Positions 45,159 to 58,917 of a stretch of 59,246 bases of DNA are shown here, in pieces; the first letter of the stretch is position 1; each line of letters starts with the position of its first letter. The notes beneath the pieces are model-generated. The model was not told where the DNA came from. It saw only the letters and a list, made by a program, of their open reading frames with translations, and did not search any database. Where the stretch lies: positions 1 through 59,246 of the forward strand of contig JAJIRX010000106.1 of NCBI GenBank assembly GCA_023853785.1, in the 5' to 3' direction. The translations under genes and the position numbers were made by a program. This stretch comes from Psilocybe azurescens. Its lineage: Eukaryota; Basidiomycota; Agaricomycetes; Agaricales; Agrocybaceae.

Positions 45159-48100
45159 TCAATCTTCAGCGGCAATAGGTAAAGTAGTCTTCGAATCGGT
45201 AGTCTCGGCGACATCAGCATGAGCTTCTAGAAACATAAATGAGTGAGTGAGTTGGAGCCGAATGGCGACTAAACGTTTTCACGAACCTTTTGGCGCATCT
45301 GACGCAGAGAGATCGAATTTCTCGGTGTGCTGTTCACCCCCTGCTTCAAGTACAGCCAAGACAGTCTCCGACTCCGCAGATGGAACTATCGGAAGGGAGG
45401 TGGCGGCTGAGAATTTGGGCCAATATTTAAGCTATAAAAGAGAACATACCTTCGACAACGGAAGGTTCGGCATCTACATGAGTTTGAACGTGACCATTGC
45501 TTGTTTCGTCCGCAACGCCAGCATCATCGAAAGCCTCAGCAAGAGGTGAATCAACCTCATCTTCTAGACAGATCATTAGGATGAGAAACAAAAACAAAAT
45601 AATAAGTTAAATACCATTCAAAAGGTCAGAGATTTCGGTGTCTAACTTCGCGTGATGTCCATTTCCATTGCCGTTGAAGGCATCGTCTTCAGCTTCGGAA
45701 ACTTTTGAGTCAACGTCCAGAACAAGGTCCTCGTCGTCCTCTCCGATGGATGAAATGACAGATTCGAGGGCGAAGGAACCGCTGGTAGCGAATGACGCGT
45801 CGGGATCCATGGTTGAACCGTCTGTGATGGGACTAACAAGATCATCGAGTTCCTCCGAAGCTGCGTCAAGAATATCATCTTCTTGGAAAAAGGCTGGGTC
45901 TTCAGCTGCAACCATTTCTTCAGCGGCCGGTGTTACGTCTACGACTGTCGGCACTTTCGAAGGCGCGGCATCTTCGGCTACAGTGCTGATGTCTTCAACA
46001 GGAACCTCGATTGTAGGAGGGGCGGGCACCTTGACGGAAGGCTCCGGGGTGGAAGGTTCAAGCTCAGAGTTTTCTGGTGCAGTGTCGGCGGTCAAAGCGA
46101 CTGGCTCAGTTTTAGATGCTGCCTCGACCGGTTCTTCGACTGTAGGGGTAGATTTCTCAATTGCAGTTGCAGACGCGAAAGATTCAGGCGATTCGGGCTC
46201 AGGCTCAGTTGCTGGTACAATATCGGTGGCTGAGGTGACCTGCTCAGTTTCAGATACTATTTTGGTCGTCTCCTCGACGGTGGAAGGGGCGGACTGCTCA
46301 AAAGTAGGCTCTGCTGCGGACGGTTCTATCGCAGGTGCGGTGGTTGCTGGTTCGTCGTTGTCTGCTAAAACGTGTTCAATATCAGACACAGCCTTGACTG
46401 GTTCCTCTACAGGAGCAGGGGTGGACTTTTCTATTGTAGCTGTAGGCACAGAAGGTTCGAGCGCATGTTCGGAGCTTGCTAACGCAACATCGGCGGTCGA
46501 GGTGACTTGTTCAGTTCCAGATGCTGCTTCGACTGGCTCTTCAACGGCGGAAAGGGCAGACTCTTCGACGATATTTAGCGACACGGAAGGTTCTGGAGCG
46601 GGTTCGAGACTTGCTGGTACGATATCAGAGGCTAAAGCGGCGAGTACAGCACCAGATGTCGTGACTTCTCCACTAGGTTCTTCAATCGCAGTGGGAACAG
46701 GTTCGGCAGCAGACACCGTTTCAACCGGTTCCTCGATTGCAGAAGGGGCGGACACCTCAACGGTAGCCTCCGGCGCGGAAGGTTCAAGCGCAGGATCAGA
46801 TGTCAAAGGGACTTGCTTAGCGTCAGACGTTGCCTTGATAAGCTCATCAACCGTAGAAGGGGCGGACACCTCGATCGACGGAGCAGATTCCTCGATAGCA
46901 GTTGCCGGCGCGGAAGTTCCAGGCACATAATCGGGGTTGCTGGTACAGCATCTGCGGCCAGAGTGACCTCAATTTCAGACGCTACTTTGACTGATTCCTC
47001 GACCGTAGAAGGGGCGGGCTGTTCAATAACAGGTTCCGGCGCGAAGGTTGCTGGTTCAACTTCGGCAGTCAAAGAGGCTTGCTCGAAATCAAACGTCGGC
47101 TTAACTGGTTCTTCGGTCGTAGGAGGGGTCGACTCCTCGATGATAGCTGGGGAAAGTTCAAGCACGGGTTCGGAGTTTGCTGGGGCAACATCGGTATCGG
47201 CGGTCAATGAAGGTCGCTCAGTTTCCGACGATACCTCGATTGACTCCTCGATTGTAGAAGGGGAAGGTTCGTTGCTTACAGTTGCTGGCACGGTAAATTC
47301 AAGAGCAGGTTCGGGGCTTTCTGGTACAACATCGGCGGCCAAAGCAGCAGGTACAGCATCAGACGTTGGCTCGAAGTCTTGACTAGGTTCCTCAATCGTC
47401 GGGGCAGCGGAAAGTTCTCTGACCGGTTCCTCGATCGTAGCAAGGGCGAACTCCTCAACGGTAGTTTCTGGCGCGGAAGCTTCAACCGCATGCTCGGGGC
47501 TTGCTGGGGCAACATTGACGGTCAAAACAGTTTGCTCAGTATCAGACATTGACTTGGTTTCTTCACCGGTTTCTTCGATCGTACTGGGAGTAGAGGGTTC
47601 AAGCGCAGACTCGGAGTTTGCTAGTGCAACTTCTTCGGTATCAGACATTAACTGGACTTCTTCAGAGGGTTCTCCGACTGTAGAAGGACTAGACTCCTTG
47701 ACAGCAGTTTTCAGCGCGGCGGGTTCCACAGGGGCAGTCTCAGCATCTTGCTCTATAGTAGACGGCGGCTCGATAGGTTCGATAGTCGACTCTTCAGACT
47801 GATGTTCGATATCGGGAACATTAGCGACAGTCTCCTTCGTGACAATATTTTCCTCAGAACTTGATGATGGCTGAGGGATGGCTACGTCCAATACCTCTGG
47901 CACAGACTCCTCGACTGACGTAGTGAGTTCTCCGGCGGCTGGTTTCTCAGGAGAGGGTTCAAATGCGGGCTCAGAAGTTACTGCTGCGTCAAGCATATCC
48001 TCTTGGGTGGCTTGTGGAGAAGGTTCTTCTTCGGCCAATCCTTCCGCCCCAGTCGGCTTTTCCGACGACGTGCTCCCTTCAAGCACATGATGGCCTTCAT

Positions 48101-51100
48101 CTGTGGCCTCCGCAGGAGTTGTTGACAAATTGACAGATGATCCTTCTGCAGAAAATGGAGGTTCAGTGTCCGAGTTCGCTACGGGAATGTCAGTCGCATC
48201 ATCTTTCTCATTATCCGAGGCTGGCCCAACGGGTTCGGTAGGTGTATGTTCAGGAAGGAGGTCGGTTTCGTCAGCTGCAGCGGTTGCATCTTCGTTTGCC
48301 ACTTCAGACTCAGAAGTTGGAGCAGACTTAACAACGGCTTCATCTACAATTGATGACGTGGACTCAGGCGCGATGGGATCCTCAGCATGTTCTGCGGTAA
48401 CATCCTTTGCGAGTGGTTGGTCGGCCTCTTCTCCAGAAAGGTTTTGGGGAATGGGCTCCACGGTGACCACGGTTTCTTTGCCAGCCAGGTTGTCCAACAT
48501 ATCCTCTTGAATCAAAGATTCGACTTGTTCTGTGGGCTTGTCAGAGGCTAAAATGAAGGGTTCCACAAATGGTATCTCATCCGTAGGTTGAGATTCGGGT
48601 TCTGAGCTTGCTGTTGCTACTTCTTCAATGATTGAGGCGGGCCCAGCAGGTTCGACGGGTGAAAGTTCAGAAGAGAGCTCGGATTCGATCGCCCCAGAAT
48701 TATATTCGACCTCTTTAACTGCTTCAGAAGTCGATACTATGTCACCGACCGGTTCACTAGCGATTGCTGGAGCCAACTCTTCGCGTTCCTCGATTGGCAT
48801 GATGGGCTCTTTTGCCGGTGGTGAAACTATAGCTGGATCCTGGGGAAACTCTGCTTCAAGCTCCTCTGCAACTATTGTATCAAGGACATCATCCTCTTCG
48901 AGAACCTTCTGAATTGGTTCCTCGGCAGCCACCGCTTCCGCCCCGGGCGAGCCTTCCAAAGGGGCATCTCCTCTAACGACTTCCTCTGCGGCTTCCTCAA
49001 CAGTTGCTACCACAGGAACCTCCTCAATAGCAGGGTCATTCGCAGACACTGGTGTTTCGGACTCTGGGATTTTGGCCGCAGTTACAGTTGTGTCTTTTCC
49101 CTCTGCATTTGATAAGATGGCAGGCTCCACGGGGGTTGCTTCTTCTAAAGAGGCCGCTTCTTCCGTAACTGAAGCTGGCCCAGGGACTTCAACGGACAGT
49201 TCTTCAGTAGCAAGCTCAGATTCGGCAGCTTCAGCAACGGTTCCTTCAGTCATCTCTTCCTTCTCAGCAGTCGCCAACGTATCGACGATGGGTTCCTCCG
49301 CAATGGCTGGAACTGATATCTCAATTTCCTCAGTTAATTCTTCGACAGGCGAAGAGATTGCGATAGATTCCTCCGGCTGATATGTCTTGGGATCCTCCGT
49401 GCATGCTTCTGTGACGACATCAGGTTCCTCGGAAAGGTCCTTGCATATCGGATCCTCAGTGGCTGATGAATGGTCGCCAATGGACTTGTCCAAAGGCACG
49501 TCATCTCCAACCAGACCTTCTTCTATAACATCTACATTTTCGACGGTCGTCGAATCGGCAGCTGCATTAATGGCCAGTTCCTCTGCAGAGGCTAAAATTT
49601 CAAGCTCAGTGCTTGTGGTAGTACTAAACACTGCTTTCTCTGCTGGATCATTAAGTTTGGCGGATAACTCCTCAAAATCGCTTTCGAACTCACCAGCCTC
49701 TGCCATGGTGTCCGTGATCGCCGCTTCTTTCTCTGATGTTGGTACTGGCTCGTCTATAGGTTCATTTGCAGATGCTGAGGTCGACTCTTCGGCTGCATCA
49801 GACGGCAAGAGCGATGAGGAAGGCGATGTTAGAGGACCCTCAGGCTGTTCCACCTCTGAAGCGACGTTTTGGTCGATGACAGTCGTTGGCCCTGACGTCG
49901 GTGCTTCAGCCTTAGTTGGGCTTTCAGATATTAGTCCCTCTGCTGCCCCCAGAAGAGCGGAATCGTTGCTTTCGACGACATCTTCCACCAAAGCTCCTTC
50001 ATTGAGCGATGTCGATGGGGACACAACAGTTGGTTGTTCCTCTGTTTCAGCAGTAGTATTGATGTTGCTTGTTATTGCGTCCTCAGGAAGAGACACCAGC
50101 TCAAGGTTTGATTCCTGCACAGAAACTGGACCAGCTGTATCTTTGGCCAAATCTTCAGTGGCACCCTCAGATGTCACAGTAGCGTCTCCAGTGGGCGGAG
50201 AGATCATTGAATCGTCTGCAAGGTCGACTTCTGTTTAAAAGTTCACTCATTCTCGATTGTTGGCATAAACTCACCAGTCAATGTCGGCGCCTCAAGCGCG
50301 GTTGCAGTGCTTTCATCGACGGCGGCCTCATCCTCTGAAATGATATTTTCAGGTTCCGACCTTTCGGCAATATCATCAACCAACTCTTTTTCATCGCCAG
50401 TTAATTTGGTAGATGGCTTCAAAGGAATTTCAGGTTCGGCGATTTTGTCTGTCTCTCCCGCGTCCGCAGTAACGACGACGTCGTCTACGGCAGCAACATG
50501 TGTATCGGTAATTGTTGGCCCTTCGACTAGCATCGGGAGGTCTTTATCGGCAACCGTTTCTTCATCAGAAACTGAATTTTGAGCCACTACGCTTTCCACG
50601 ACAGTATTTCTTGAAGTATCTTCTTCGGTAGCCAACGATTGCTCAGCGGCTGGTTGCTTCGGAAGGGCATGGGTAATGTCGTCGACGGCGTCTCCTGGTG
50701 CAGGGACTTCCCAGTCGGCGTGTCAAGCAAGGCAACTAAATCAGGAGAAATAGTAGACGCCAGAGCAACCTCGGAGGTTTCTGGAAGGAGCTCTGCAGCA
50801 AGCTCGGCATTGCTAGGTTCTGCGCTATTTTCTTGGGCGAGAGCTAAATCGACCATTCAAATGAAATATCAACATTCAAATCTTCTCAATGAAATGTTGG
50901 GATCTCACCATGCCCAGAGATCTCCGTTTGCTCTTTAGCGGGAGGGATTGGTCCAATAGGTGTCTCCAATGCTGTTACCTCTTCAGACAGATCAGCAGAT
51001 GAAATTGGCTGGACATCGGACAGGTCAGCTAATAAAGGTTATTGGTCAATATCTACTTTTTCTTGGAAACTGAAGCTATAATCCTCACCGGTCTCAGCTA

Positions 51101-54100
51101 CAGGTGTTGACTCTTCTTTCATGGCATCGAGTTCGGTGGATGCTTGTGGAGCGGAATCTTCGGAAAGCTCAGACGCTTGGGTTGGCTGAGCAAGAGGCGT
51201 TGGAAGATCGATTTCGTTCACTTTATCGAGAGGCTTTTCGGACTCCTCTGTGGGACCGGTTGGTAAAAGTGCTTCGTTGAAATATTAATTGATATCTTAC
51301 CCATGATTGGCGTTGACTCCTCTACTGAAAGAATAGTATCAGATGGTTCTGGTTTTGGAATAGGTTCGGCAGTCGAAATCGAACTTTCTGCATGAGGCGT
51401 TTCCTCGAAATCTGAATGGACTGTGAAAAAAGCCTTATCAAAATGTGCCCAAATTAAATCTATAATATCAGTCTTACCATTGTCCGATGACTGTGCCAGA
51501 TCTTCAGCTGGGGTGATGATACCCTCTGGATGAGTGTTAGAAGAAGCCCTAAATACGGGATCATCTACATAAGAATGTTCTCCTTGGGTCGCTGGAGCAG
51601 GTTCAATGTCATAATTGTCCGGAGCTACCGCAGGTGCGGGTGCAATGTTTCCTTCCCCTGCCCCTACCGAAGTTGATTCCTCTGCAATCGATGGAGCCTC
51701 GACGGTTGGCTGTTGGTAGGTCGCATGCGGCTCTCTGATGTGGCCATTTGCTGGATCTAGCTCTTCCACTAATGCTTCAGTATGTAATTCTTGGCCTTCA
51801 AATTTTCCCGTGTCATTTTCTTGTCCAACTCCAGATGCCGCTACTTCAACCAGCTCCTCGACGTTGACAATATCAGTCCGCGATATTTCTGCTGCATCCT
51901 GGTCTACTTCCGGTTCTTCGAGAGTTTCGGGATTGGATACCCCTACAGCGATGATACCTTGCTCTTCGACGGCTGGTTCTTCTGCAGAGCTTTGCCCTAT
52001 GTCCGATTGCCGCTCCGTTGATGAAAATTTATCGGTGGCCTGCGTGCCTCCCAATGAAGGATCTTGTTTGGTCGCTTCCCCTTCTGCTTGAGTAATCTCC
52101 TCCAGGGTAGCGTTTCCGATGGCTACTTCGTCCGCGGCCTTGGCCTCCTTGACGAGAGTTTCCTCAGCTGAATCCAACACTTCCGTTCCCGATAATTCCT
52201 CTGTTGCATCAATATGGTCCGCAGGATCAGGGGCCGACTCAGTTATTGGCTGTTCTAAGACGACTGGTGCTTGTTCAGCTACCAATTCTTCACTAATGGA
52301 TTCAGCGAGATCCGCCTTATTAGTGGAAGTATCTGAGAGTTGTTCATCGACGGGATGCTCAAACTTAGATGTTAATCCCTTGGCCAAATCTTTAGGAGAG
52401 TTGAGAAGCCTTTCATCATTGGTAGCTACGTCGGCCACACCAAGATCTTCGACGGCGACTTGGATTGGAGCGGGGACAATACGTCGACAATCGTAGGTTC
52501 CACAATGGCGTCTGCTGTCGGAGGCTGTTCCTCAGAAATTGACTTGTTCGCAAGCAATACTCCCACAGGTTCCTCAGCAGCCGCTGACTCCTGGACATCG
52601 GCGTTTTCTGCAATATCAGCTGGCTCGTCGTCCAAGGCCGTCTCGACTGGTGCTTGGGCCATTTCAACGTTTGTAGATTCCTTTGCAGCCAATCCCTCGA
52701 GAGTAGTTGCATCGTCGTCTACGGTTCGTTCTATAGCCTCAGGTAATGTTCCTTGGTCAATTGCATCTTCAGAGGGTATTCCATTGGCAGCAGAAAGGTC
52801 CGTGACGATCGAGTCGTTAACGGGCTCATGACCAGCTGATATTTCTGCCGCATCAGGTTCTCCAACAACGCGGTGTATGTCAAATTCTTGTGCTTCAGAT
52901 ACATCATCCTGAGCATGATTTTCGACAGCGGATTGGCCATCCAAAGTTGATTCTTCTGCGACAAGTTCCGCCGGAACATCTTCTTTGCGACGGATCCCTC
53001 GAGCCTGGAGACATCTTTTCAACAGGATCTTGAGCATTGTGAAGTTCCTCGCCCTCCAGGTTTTGAACAATTTGCTCTGGTAAGGACTCCGCGGTGTTAG
53101 ATTGGACTTCCACAATGGGATCTTCGACCGCAGTAGCAACTTCCGGAACTGACTCCTCGGCAAGCGATGGCTCTTGTACAGTCGGGCTTGCAGTGACAAG
53201 AGTGTCCTCTTCGACAAGGCCCTCGGTAACCGACACCAGCGCTTCTTCCTCCGTTGTTGCTTCCACGTCAGAATTTCCTCCAATGACGGCGACCTCAGGG
53301 GCGGATACATTAACGAGAGCGAGAGGTACACCTTCCGCGTTGGCCTCTGTACTATCGATAATCGACACTTCAGCATCAAGGGGGGCGTCCGAGTCGATGT
53401 CATCGGAGCTTGTTACTTCAACGACTGTTTCTTCTGGGACGGAAACAGCGAGTGGTGCCTCCTCGAAGGCTACGTCAGTGTCATGCGGAATACGGCCATC
53501 GTCTCCTGGACAATCATTGGCGACTGTTGTAGAAAGATCTTCAGCCGCAATCACGTCAGAAGTTATATTTTCTACTCACGAGAGTCAGAATCAGATAATT
53601 TCATAATTTCATAAACATACCTTCTACAGTAACAGGTGCTGTTTCTGACTCGTCCACCTCACCCTCCAAAACTTTGTTAGCCGAAGTATCAATATCTGTA
53701 AGAACACCAGAGTGTCAAGAAACATGAAATAAGTAAGCGCTATGAATTCTACTTTACCTTTAGTGGCATGCTTTTGAGGCATGGTCTCGATATCCTCCGA
53801 AGTCGATTCAGCTAGGCTCAGCGCGACATGAGGGGCAGGAGTTAATCCTGAAAGAATAATAGCCTCGTGAACGAAATGGTCCTCGGGGACTTGTTTATCA
53901 GATGACGGGTTGGCTTCATGCATGGTTGTGAGCTCTTCAGAAGGTACGCCCTCGATGGGGACAGTGACGTGCGTCAATCCGCTAGGTGCAGTGTAACTTG
54001 TTTCAACATCCACAAGAGGGACGGCAGGAAGATCGACCAATGCATCGGCAGGTGATTCTTCAGGAACGACGAGAGACTCGATAACGGGCACGCTGGACAC

Positions 54101-57100
54101 GATGTTGATAGGTCCTGCGAGCTCCTCTGTCGATACAAGTTCTTCGGGAGAATCCTCGAGGATAGCTGGAGCATGTTCCGGGGAAGCCGGAATGACGATG
54201 GGGATCTTGGCTTCATGAATGTCTTCTGCAGCTGCTTCGACCAAACTGGCTGATGTCACAGAATCGTCGATATCCTCGCTTGCAGCTTCCTCCATGATGT
54301 CAGCAACATCAGATGAAGCAGGGGTGCCTGTACAAAGATATTAGTAAGTGTCTGATATGTATGACTACACTAAATGCTAACCTCCACAATGACATCTGAT
54401 GTTTGGGCTTCAGAGACGGTCGGGGCGACTTCAGAGGTTTCGGTACGAAGAACGGCGTCCACGACATGATTCACTTCATCAATAGGTTGTACCTGAATAT
54501 ACCATTAGCTCAATGCAAAAAATTTGGCGTGAAGTAACATTTACCTCCTCAGCGTTGGATTGAACACCTTCAGCGAAGTCGATATCCGATATGCTTTCTT
54601 GTTTCTCTTCATCCTCAGCACCGACAACGTCCTCCAACAATGCACCATCAGACGGGACGCGCTCCTGATCGTCATTTTGTTCAACATCGACGGTTGACGG
54701 ATCCTCGACTGCAGGCGAGTCAACTTCTACGACAGCGGCTGGGACGGCCGAAGGTACACCACTTTCTTCGGTTGAAAGAAAATTTTCTTTGCCTTCGTCA
54801 GGTCGAGCGGTATCATCATCTTCAATGGGTTCTGAGACTACAACTTCTAAGGAAGATTCCTCGAGGATCTCTGAGGAAAGATTGTCGAGTATTTCTTCAT
54901 CTTCAGCATTGAGCTCATCGGCAGGAGCAGGGGTACTTTCGGCGTCTGCAGAAGAATGTTCTGCTTCAGGAACCTTGGGAATTTGTGTAGCAATTGAATG
55001 GTCATCAACCGCGACCGATGAATCTGGTTCCACAGATTTCGCTTCTGAAACCTCTTCTACGCCTTCAGATTCGACCAGAGGAGTAATCGCACGCTCCACG
55101 ATGGACGCAGATTGAGCCTCGGCGATTGCAGCCTCCAAAGTAGAGATTTGGGATTCGGGCTCTTCCTCAGTCACAGTTGGAGGCTGGATCTCCTTCGTGG
55201 GGTATGGAGTCCCAGAAAGAATCTCCACATCCTGAACCTCTGCAGTGTTAACAGGGGCAACTTCATCTGCTACAGGCGTCTGAATTTCGGCGATTTGGAT
55301 TTCGGAAGCTGGTGATGGTACCTGAACGGCCGATAGCGGTACTTCAACAACTGGTGCTTGGGCATCAGCGGCTGGCGCTTGGACATCAAGGACACTTGGT
55401 TGGACATCAGCGGCTGGCGTTGGTGCTTGGACTTCGGCGGCTGATGACGATGCTTCAACGACTGGGGAGTCTACTTCGGCGATTGGTGCTGGTACCTCAA
55501 CAACTGGTGCTGATATTTCGGCGGTTGGTGCTGAGATCTCGACGACCGGTGCTGGTACCTCGGTGGCTGATGATGGCACTTCAATAACTGGTGCCGGAAC
55601 TTCAGCGGTGGGCGGTGGGATTTCATTGACCGGCGCTTGAGCTTCAGTGGCGTGAGCTTGAACTTCAACTACTGGTTCTTGTACTTCCGCATTTGGCACT
55701 TGCACTTCAGCAGCTAATGATGACACCTCAGCAACAGGTGCCTGGGCTTCAGCGACTAGGACTGGACCTTCAGCGATTGGTGGTTGTACTTCAGCGACTG
55801 GGGATATAGTTTCTACGACTGGAGCTTGAGCTGCAACAACTGGTGGTTCAGCTTCCACGACTGGAAGAGGTGCTTCGATGGCTGGGGCCTTTGCCTCTGA
55901 GGCTGAAACACCGGCTTCAGCGACTGGTGCTTGAGCTTCAGCAAATGGAACCTCTGCAATAGGAGCTTTCACTTCATTGCCTGCATCTTGAGGTTCCGCA
56001 ACTGGAACTTCAGCTTCAGCGACTACAGATGGTGCTTCAGCGATGGAAGCCTGAGCTTCAGCAGCGGGGGACTTTGTTTCTGCGACCGGTGCTCGAGGTT
56101 CAACGACTGGGACTTGAACATCGGCGACTGGGGCCTGAGCTTCGGCAACTGGAGCTTTAGCGATTTCTTTGCCAGCGGGTTCCGGGACAGGCTCGGCAGA
56201 TTTCTCAGTCTTTGATTTTCTGGACTTGGAGGGTATGGACTTCAATTTGACGACATCCTCTTTGACGTGTTCTGCAGTCTCTTCTTCAACAAGTTCGCCC
56301 ATCTCGCCAACATTCGCCACCTTCTCCTTCTTCTTTCCCTTTTGCGAAGTTTGTGAAGAGCTTGACGCGGTTCGGGACATACTCCAGAAACTGAATCGGT
56401 TCCTCCCGGATGTCGACAGAGCAGGAGAAACGGGACGCGCACTCTCGGGAAGCGGTACCGAAGTTGGCGACGGTGGAGGCGCAGGCCTTACAGTAAAGGC
56501 TTGCTCGAGTACAAGCCATTTAAGAGTCTTCTGCTTCTGACCCTCTTCAATGAGGCCGTATCGAAGTTGTGGGACGAGAGTCGACTTGAACTTGCAGATG
56601 ATGAAGGTCGGCCATGTCGCTGTGATGGGATCCAACAAAGAATCGCTCCAGAAGTCTATAAAGGCCTCGTCGAGCTCGATGACTTCGAGCTTAGTTGCTC
56701 TAACGATAGCGGTTGCTTCCTTCTTCGCAGGGTCGACAGGTGGGGAGAGATCGGGGCGCAGGCTCCGCGGCAAAATCAACGCTCTTTCTTGAAACGGCCT
56801 TGCCGCGCTTACTCGATTTCCTGGATAGTGTCGTCGTGATCGGAGTAGTTTTCTCCAGGTCGGTGTCAAAGAGGGTTGACACGAGCGGGGCGATGGCAGG
56901 AGTTGAGTCAAGGAACCCGGATGATGAGAACTGAACCCAGTCACTGCCAATCGGAGACGTTGCAGATAAAGGTGGCGGTTCCGTCGCAGACTTTGAATGC
57001 TGGTGCTGAGCAGGTGATAGTCTGCTTTGCTCGCCAACAGAGAAAGAATGACCACGAGCCGAGGAAGGGGTTGGTCTGTCCGACTCGCCGACGGACGCTG

Positions 57101-58684
57101 AATGGCCGCGCGCTGAGGAAGGAGATAGTAGGCTAAACACAGGCGACTTGGCTTCCTGCGCTTTACTAGAACCTTTGTCTGGCACAATAGAGAGGGAAAC
57201 GGATTGTTTCGTCCGCAAATATATTGCTGAGAGGTGATGGGTTGCTGCCGGTCTTCGACGCAGCGGTAATCTTAGCCCACAGTTCGGCGTATTCGCCACC
57301 TTCTACTTTGGTAGAGAATGCGTCTGCGAGAATGTTGAGAGGGTGGACCTTCAGCTTAGGCTTTCGCCTTGCTGACGATAGTTCGACCTCAATACGGACA
57401 TAAAGTGCATCGTAGCATCGGGTAGTGAAATGTGGAGGAGATAGAAATTGTAGGTCCGTTGTTGGAGATGATAGTCCTTGGGTATAGGGGTATCTGCGTA
57501 CAAGTTCGAGGAGGCGAACAGGCATGCGGTGGTCTGTGGACTCATCCCTGATATTTCGTAAGATAGGGGCCATAAATACAACAAAATGAAAAATCGAAAC
57601 TTACCGGATTCTGGATAGGAACAGATGCTCGAGCATTCGACCCGTACGTTCCCATCTGGCATAGAAAGACTTCCAGTCATCTTTGTCCTCTACTCGCCTG
57701 GACGTCAACAACCACAATCCAAAATCTTGGAGAGTTTGCTTCCAGATGTGCTGTTCGCTTCGGAATGTGCGGCAAGGGACGAGAATATCTCCAAAGTGGC
57801 TGTTAGAAGCTCCAAATGGGCCGGTGGCAGCGCAGGTACCAACTTCTCCGAAAAAGCTTTAGGGGGTATTCTGCGGCTGCCTCTGCATCGAGGAAAGCCT
57901 TGTACCATCCATCATCCGTTCCGAAGTTGTCGCCTTCCAGTTGAAGATGGCGTAAACCCCATCTGAGGACGGCAGCGACGTCGTGGGGCGAACGGATGAA
58001 ATTTATCTCTGATTCGAATGGCGACGACGCAAGTGCTGGGGTAAGGGAAATAGCAGTCAAAGGAGTCTTGGGTTCCATAGAATGTATAAATTGAGAAAGT
58101 AGTCTGCGTTGAATTTCCGGAGAAGCGGAATACCAATGGGGGTGCATGACACCGAGAGTTTCGAGGCCTACATAGATAATTAGTTTAAAGAACTCAAGAA
58201 CAAAAACGTCACACCTCTGGCTACAATGGCTTGAGAGCATGCTCTTATCAGAACAAGAGCTTCAAGCGGATTTAGGCGACGCCGGCCGATAATTGCATCG
58301 CTCAGAAGTATTTGCGCATCTGGGTCCACAGATAAGAAAGATTCGAGGGTACGTGTTGAGGACTCTCCATTTGTTGCAGCAAAGTCCAATGAAAGTTGGG
58401 GAAGAGGCACGGGCGTCTTGTATGTAACTTCTGGAGGGGATGGACGCGACTTGGCCCTGAATAGGGAAAATCGGGCATCTTTATCCTTGTCTTTGTCTTT
58501 GTCTTTCCCATTCTCTCCGTCCGTCTGGGAATCTAGCTCGAGAAAATTGGCCGCACTTGGTGATACATTAGGTGATATTGCTTCAAATTTTCCATCCAAG
58601 AGTTCTCCGGGGCGTAATGTCGTAGGCGATGTTTCCGAGTCTTTTTTCCTTACGGCCGAAGACTTTGGACAAAAACGAGTGCAT
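45159..58684 (-). CDS. Giant Msb1/Mug8-domain protein with long acidic repetitive tail, many exons
   Basis: Start ATG at 58684 (MHSFLSKVFGRKEK). Exons include 58684-58215, 58167-57605, 57547-54545, 54492-54382, 54328-53758, 53695-53621, 53571-51480 and more, ending 45563-45450, 45406-45297, 45226-45159; introns are short GT-AG. The N-terminal ~430 residues match the Msb1/Mug8 domain of fungal cell-polarity and meiosis proteins: NPLEALVLIRACSQAIVARG, VAAVLRWGLRHLQL, WYKAFLDAEAAAEYP, LVPALPPAHLELL, SLAAHSEANSTSGSKLSK, ARWERTGRMLEHLFLSRIR, TRCYDALYVRIE. Then a Ser-rich basic linker and a conserved segment (EVIELDEAFIDFWSDSLLD). The rest, about 3,700 residues, is low-complexity Pro/Ala/Glu/Val/Ser. 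Single-base slips occur near A/C/G/T runs at 58642, 57862, 57721, 57235, 56753, 52985, 52472, 50713 and 46933. Whether one transcript spans the full tail is inferred from continuous splicing, not proven. Confidence 0.8.
45650..47780 (-). repeat. About 40-residue degenerate repeats (LEPSAPxxTVExSAPSxIEEPVE) in the Msb1/Mug8 tail
   Basis: Units with the pattern LEPS-P, then a TIE/TVE-S-P-S, EEPVE, S-TEQV, TAD-APA repeat about every 38-48 residues. The DNA word GAAGGGGCGG and its variants recur every 115-145 bp on the plus strand. The units are highly acidic with no Cys. Confidence 0.8.
55250..56180 (-). repeat. Decapeptide-like repeat region (APVxEVQAPVAE) in the Msb1/Mug8 tail
   Basis: On the minus strand, roughly 28-30 degenerate units of about 10-11 residues of the type APVAEVQ/APVVEVP follow one another (56175 down to 55270). 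Their DNA shows a matching period of about 30-33 bp. Regular Val/Ala/Pro spacing suggests an extended, disordered chain. Confidence 0.85.
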
Positions 58685-58917
58685 CGCGTGTCCCTACACG
58701 GTTAAAAATGATTGAGTTGGCCAAATTTCGCTTGGAAAAAGTTCCTAGACGTGTATTAATGCACTCACAACCGTAAACCAGAGTCCTTGAGGCCAAGACT
58801 ACACCAATTACTGGCCGGTACAAGTCGTGGAGGAAAGGAAGGTTGCCTGCAGGCTGCCACGTGCCGTAACCGCCACTGGAGGCGGACCTTTAAAACCGGG
58901 AAACTGTGGACGACTTC

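Noticed and set aside
45668..46930. A 420-residue Ser/Gly-rich open frame on the plus strand, and similar ones at 46813-47382 and 49387-50238
   Set aside because: They lie opposite the Glu/Pro/Ala-rich Msb1 tail; antisense of GAA/GAG and GCX codons gives Ser-rich sequence without stops. No independent motif, intron or start context.
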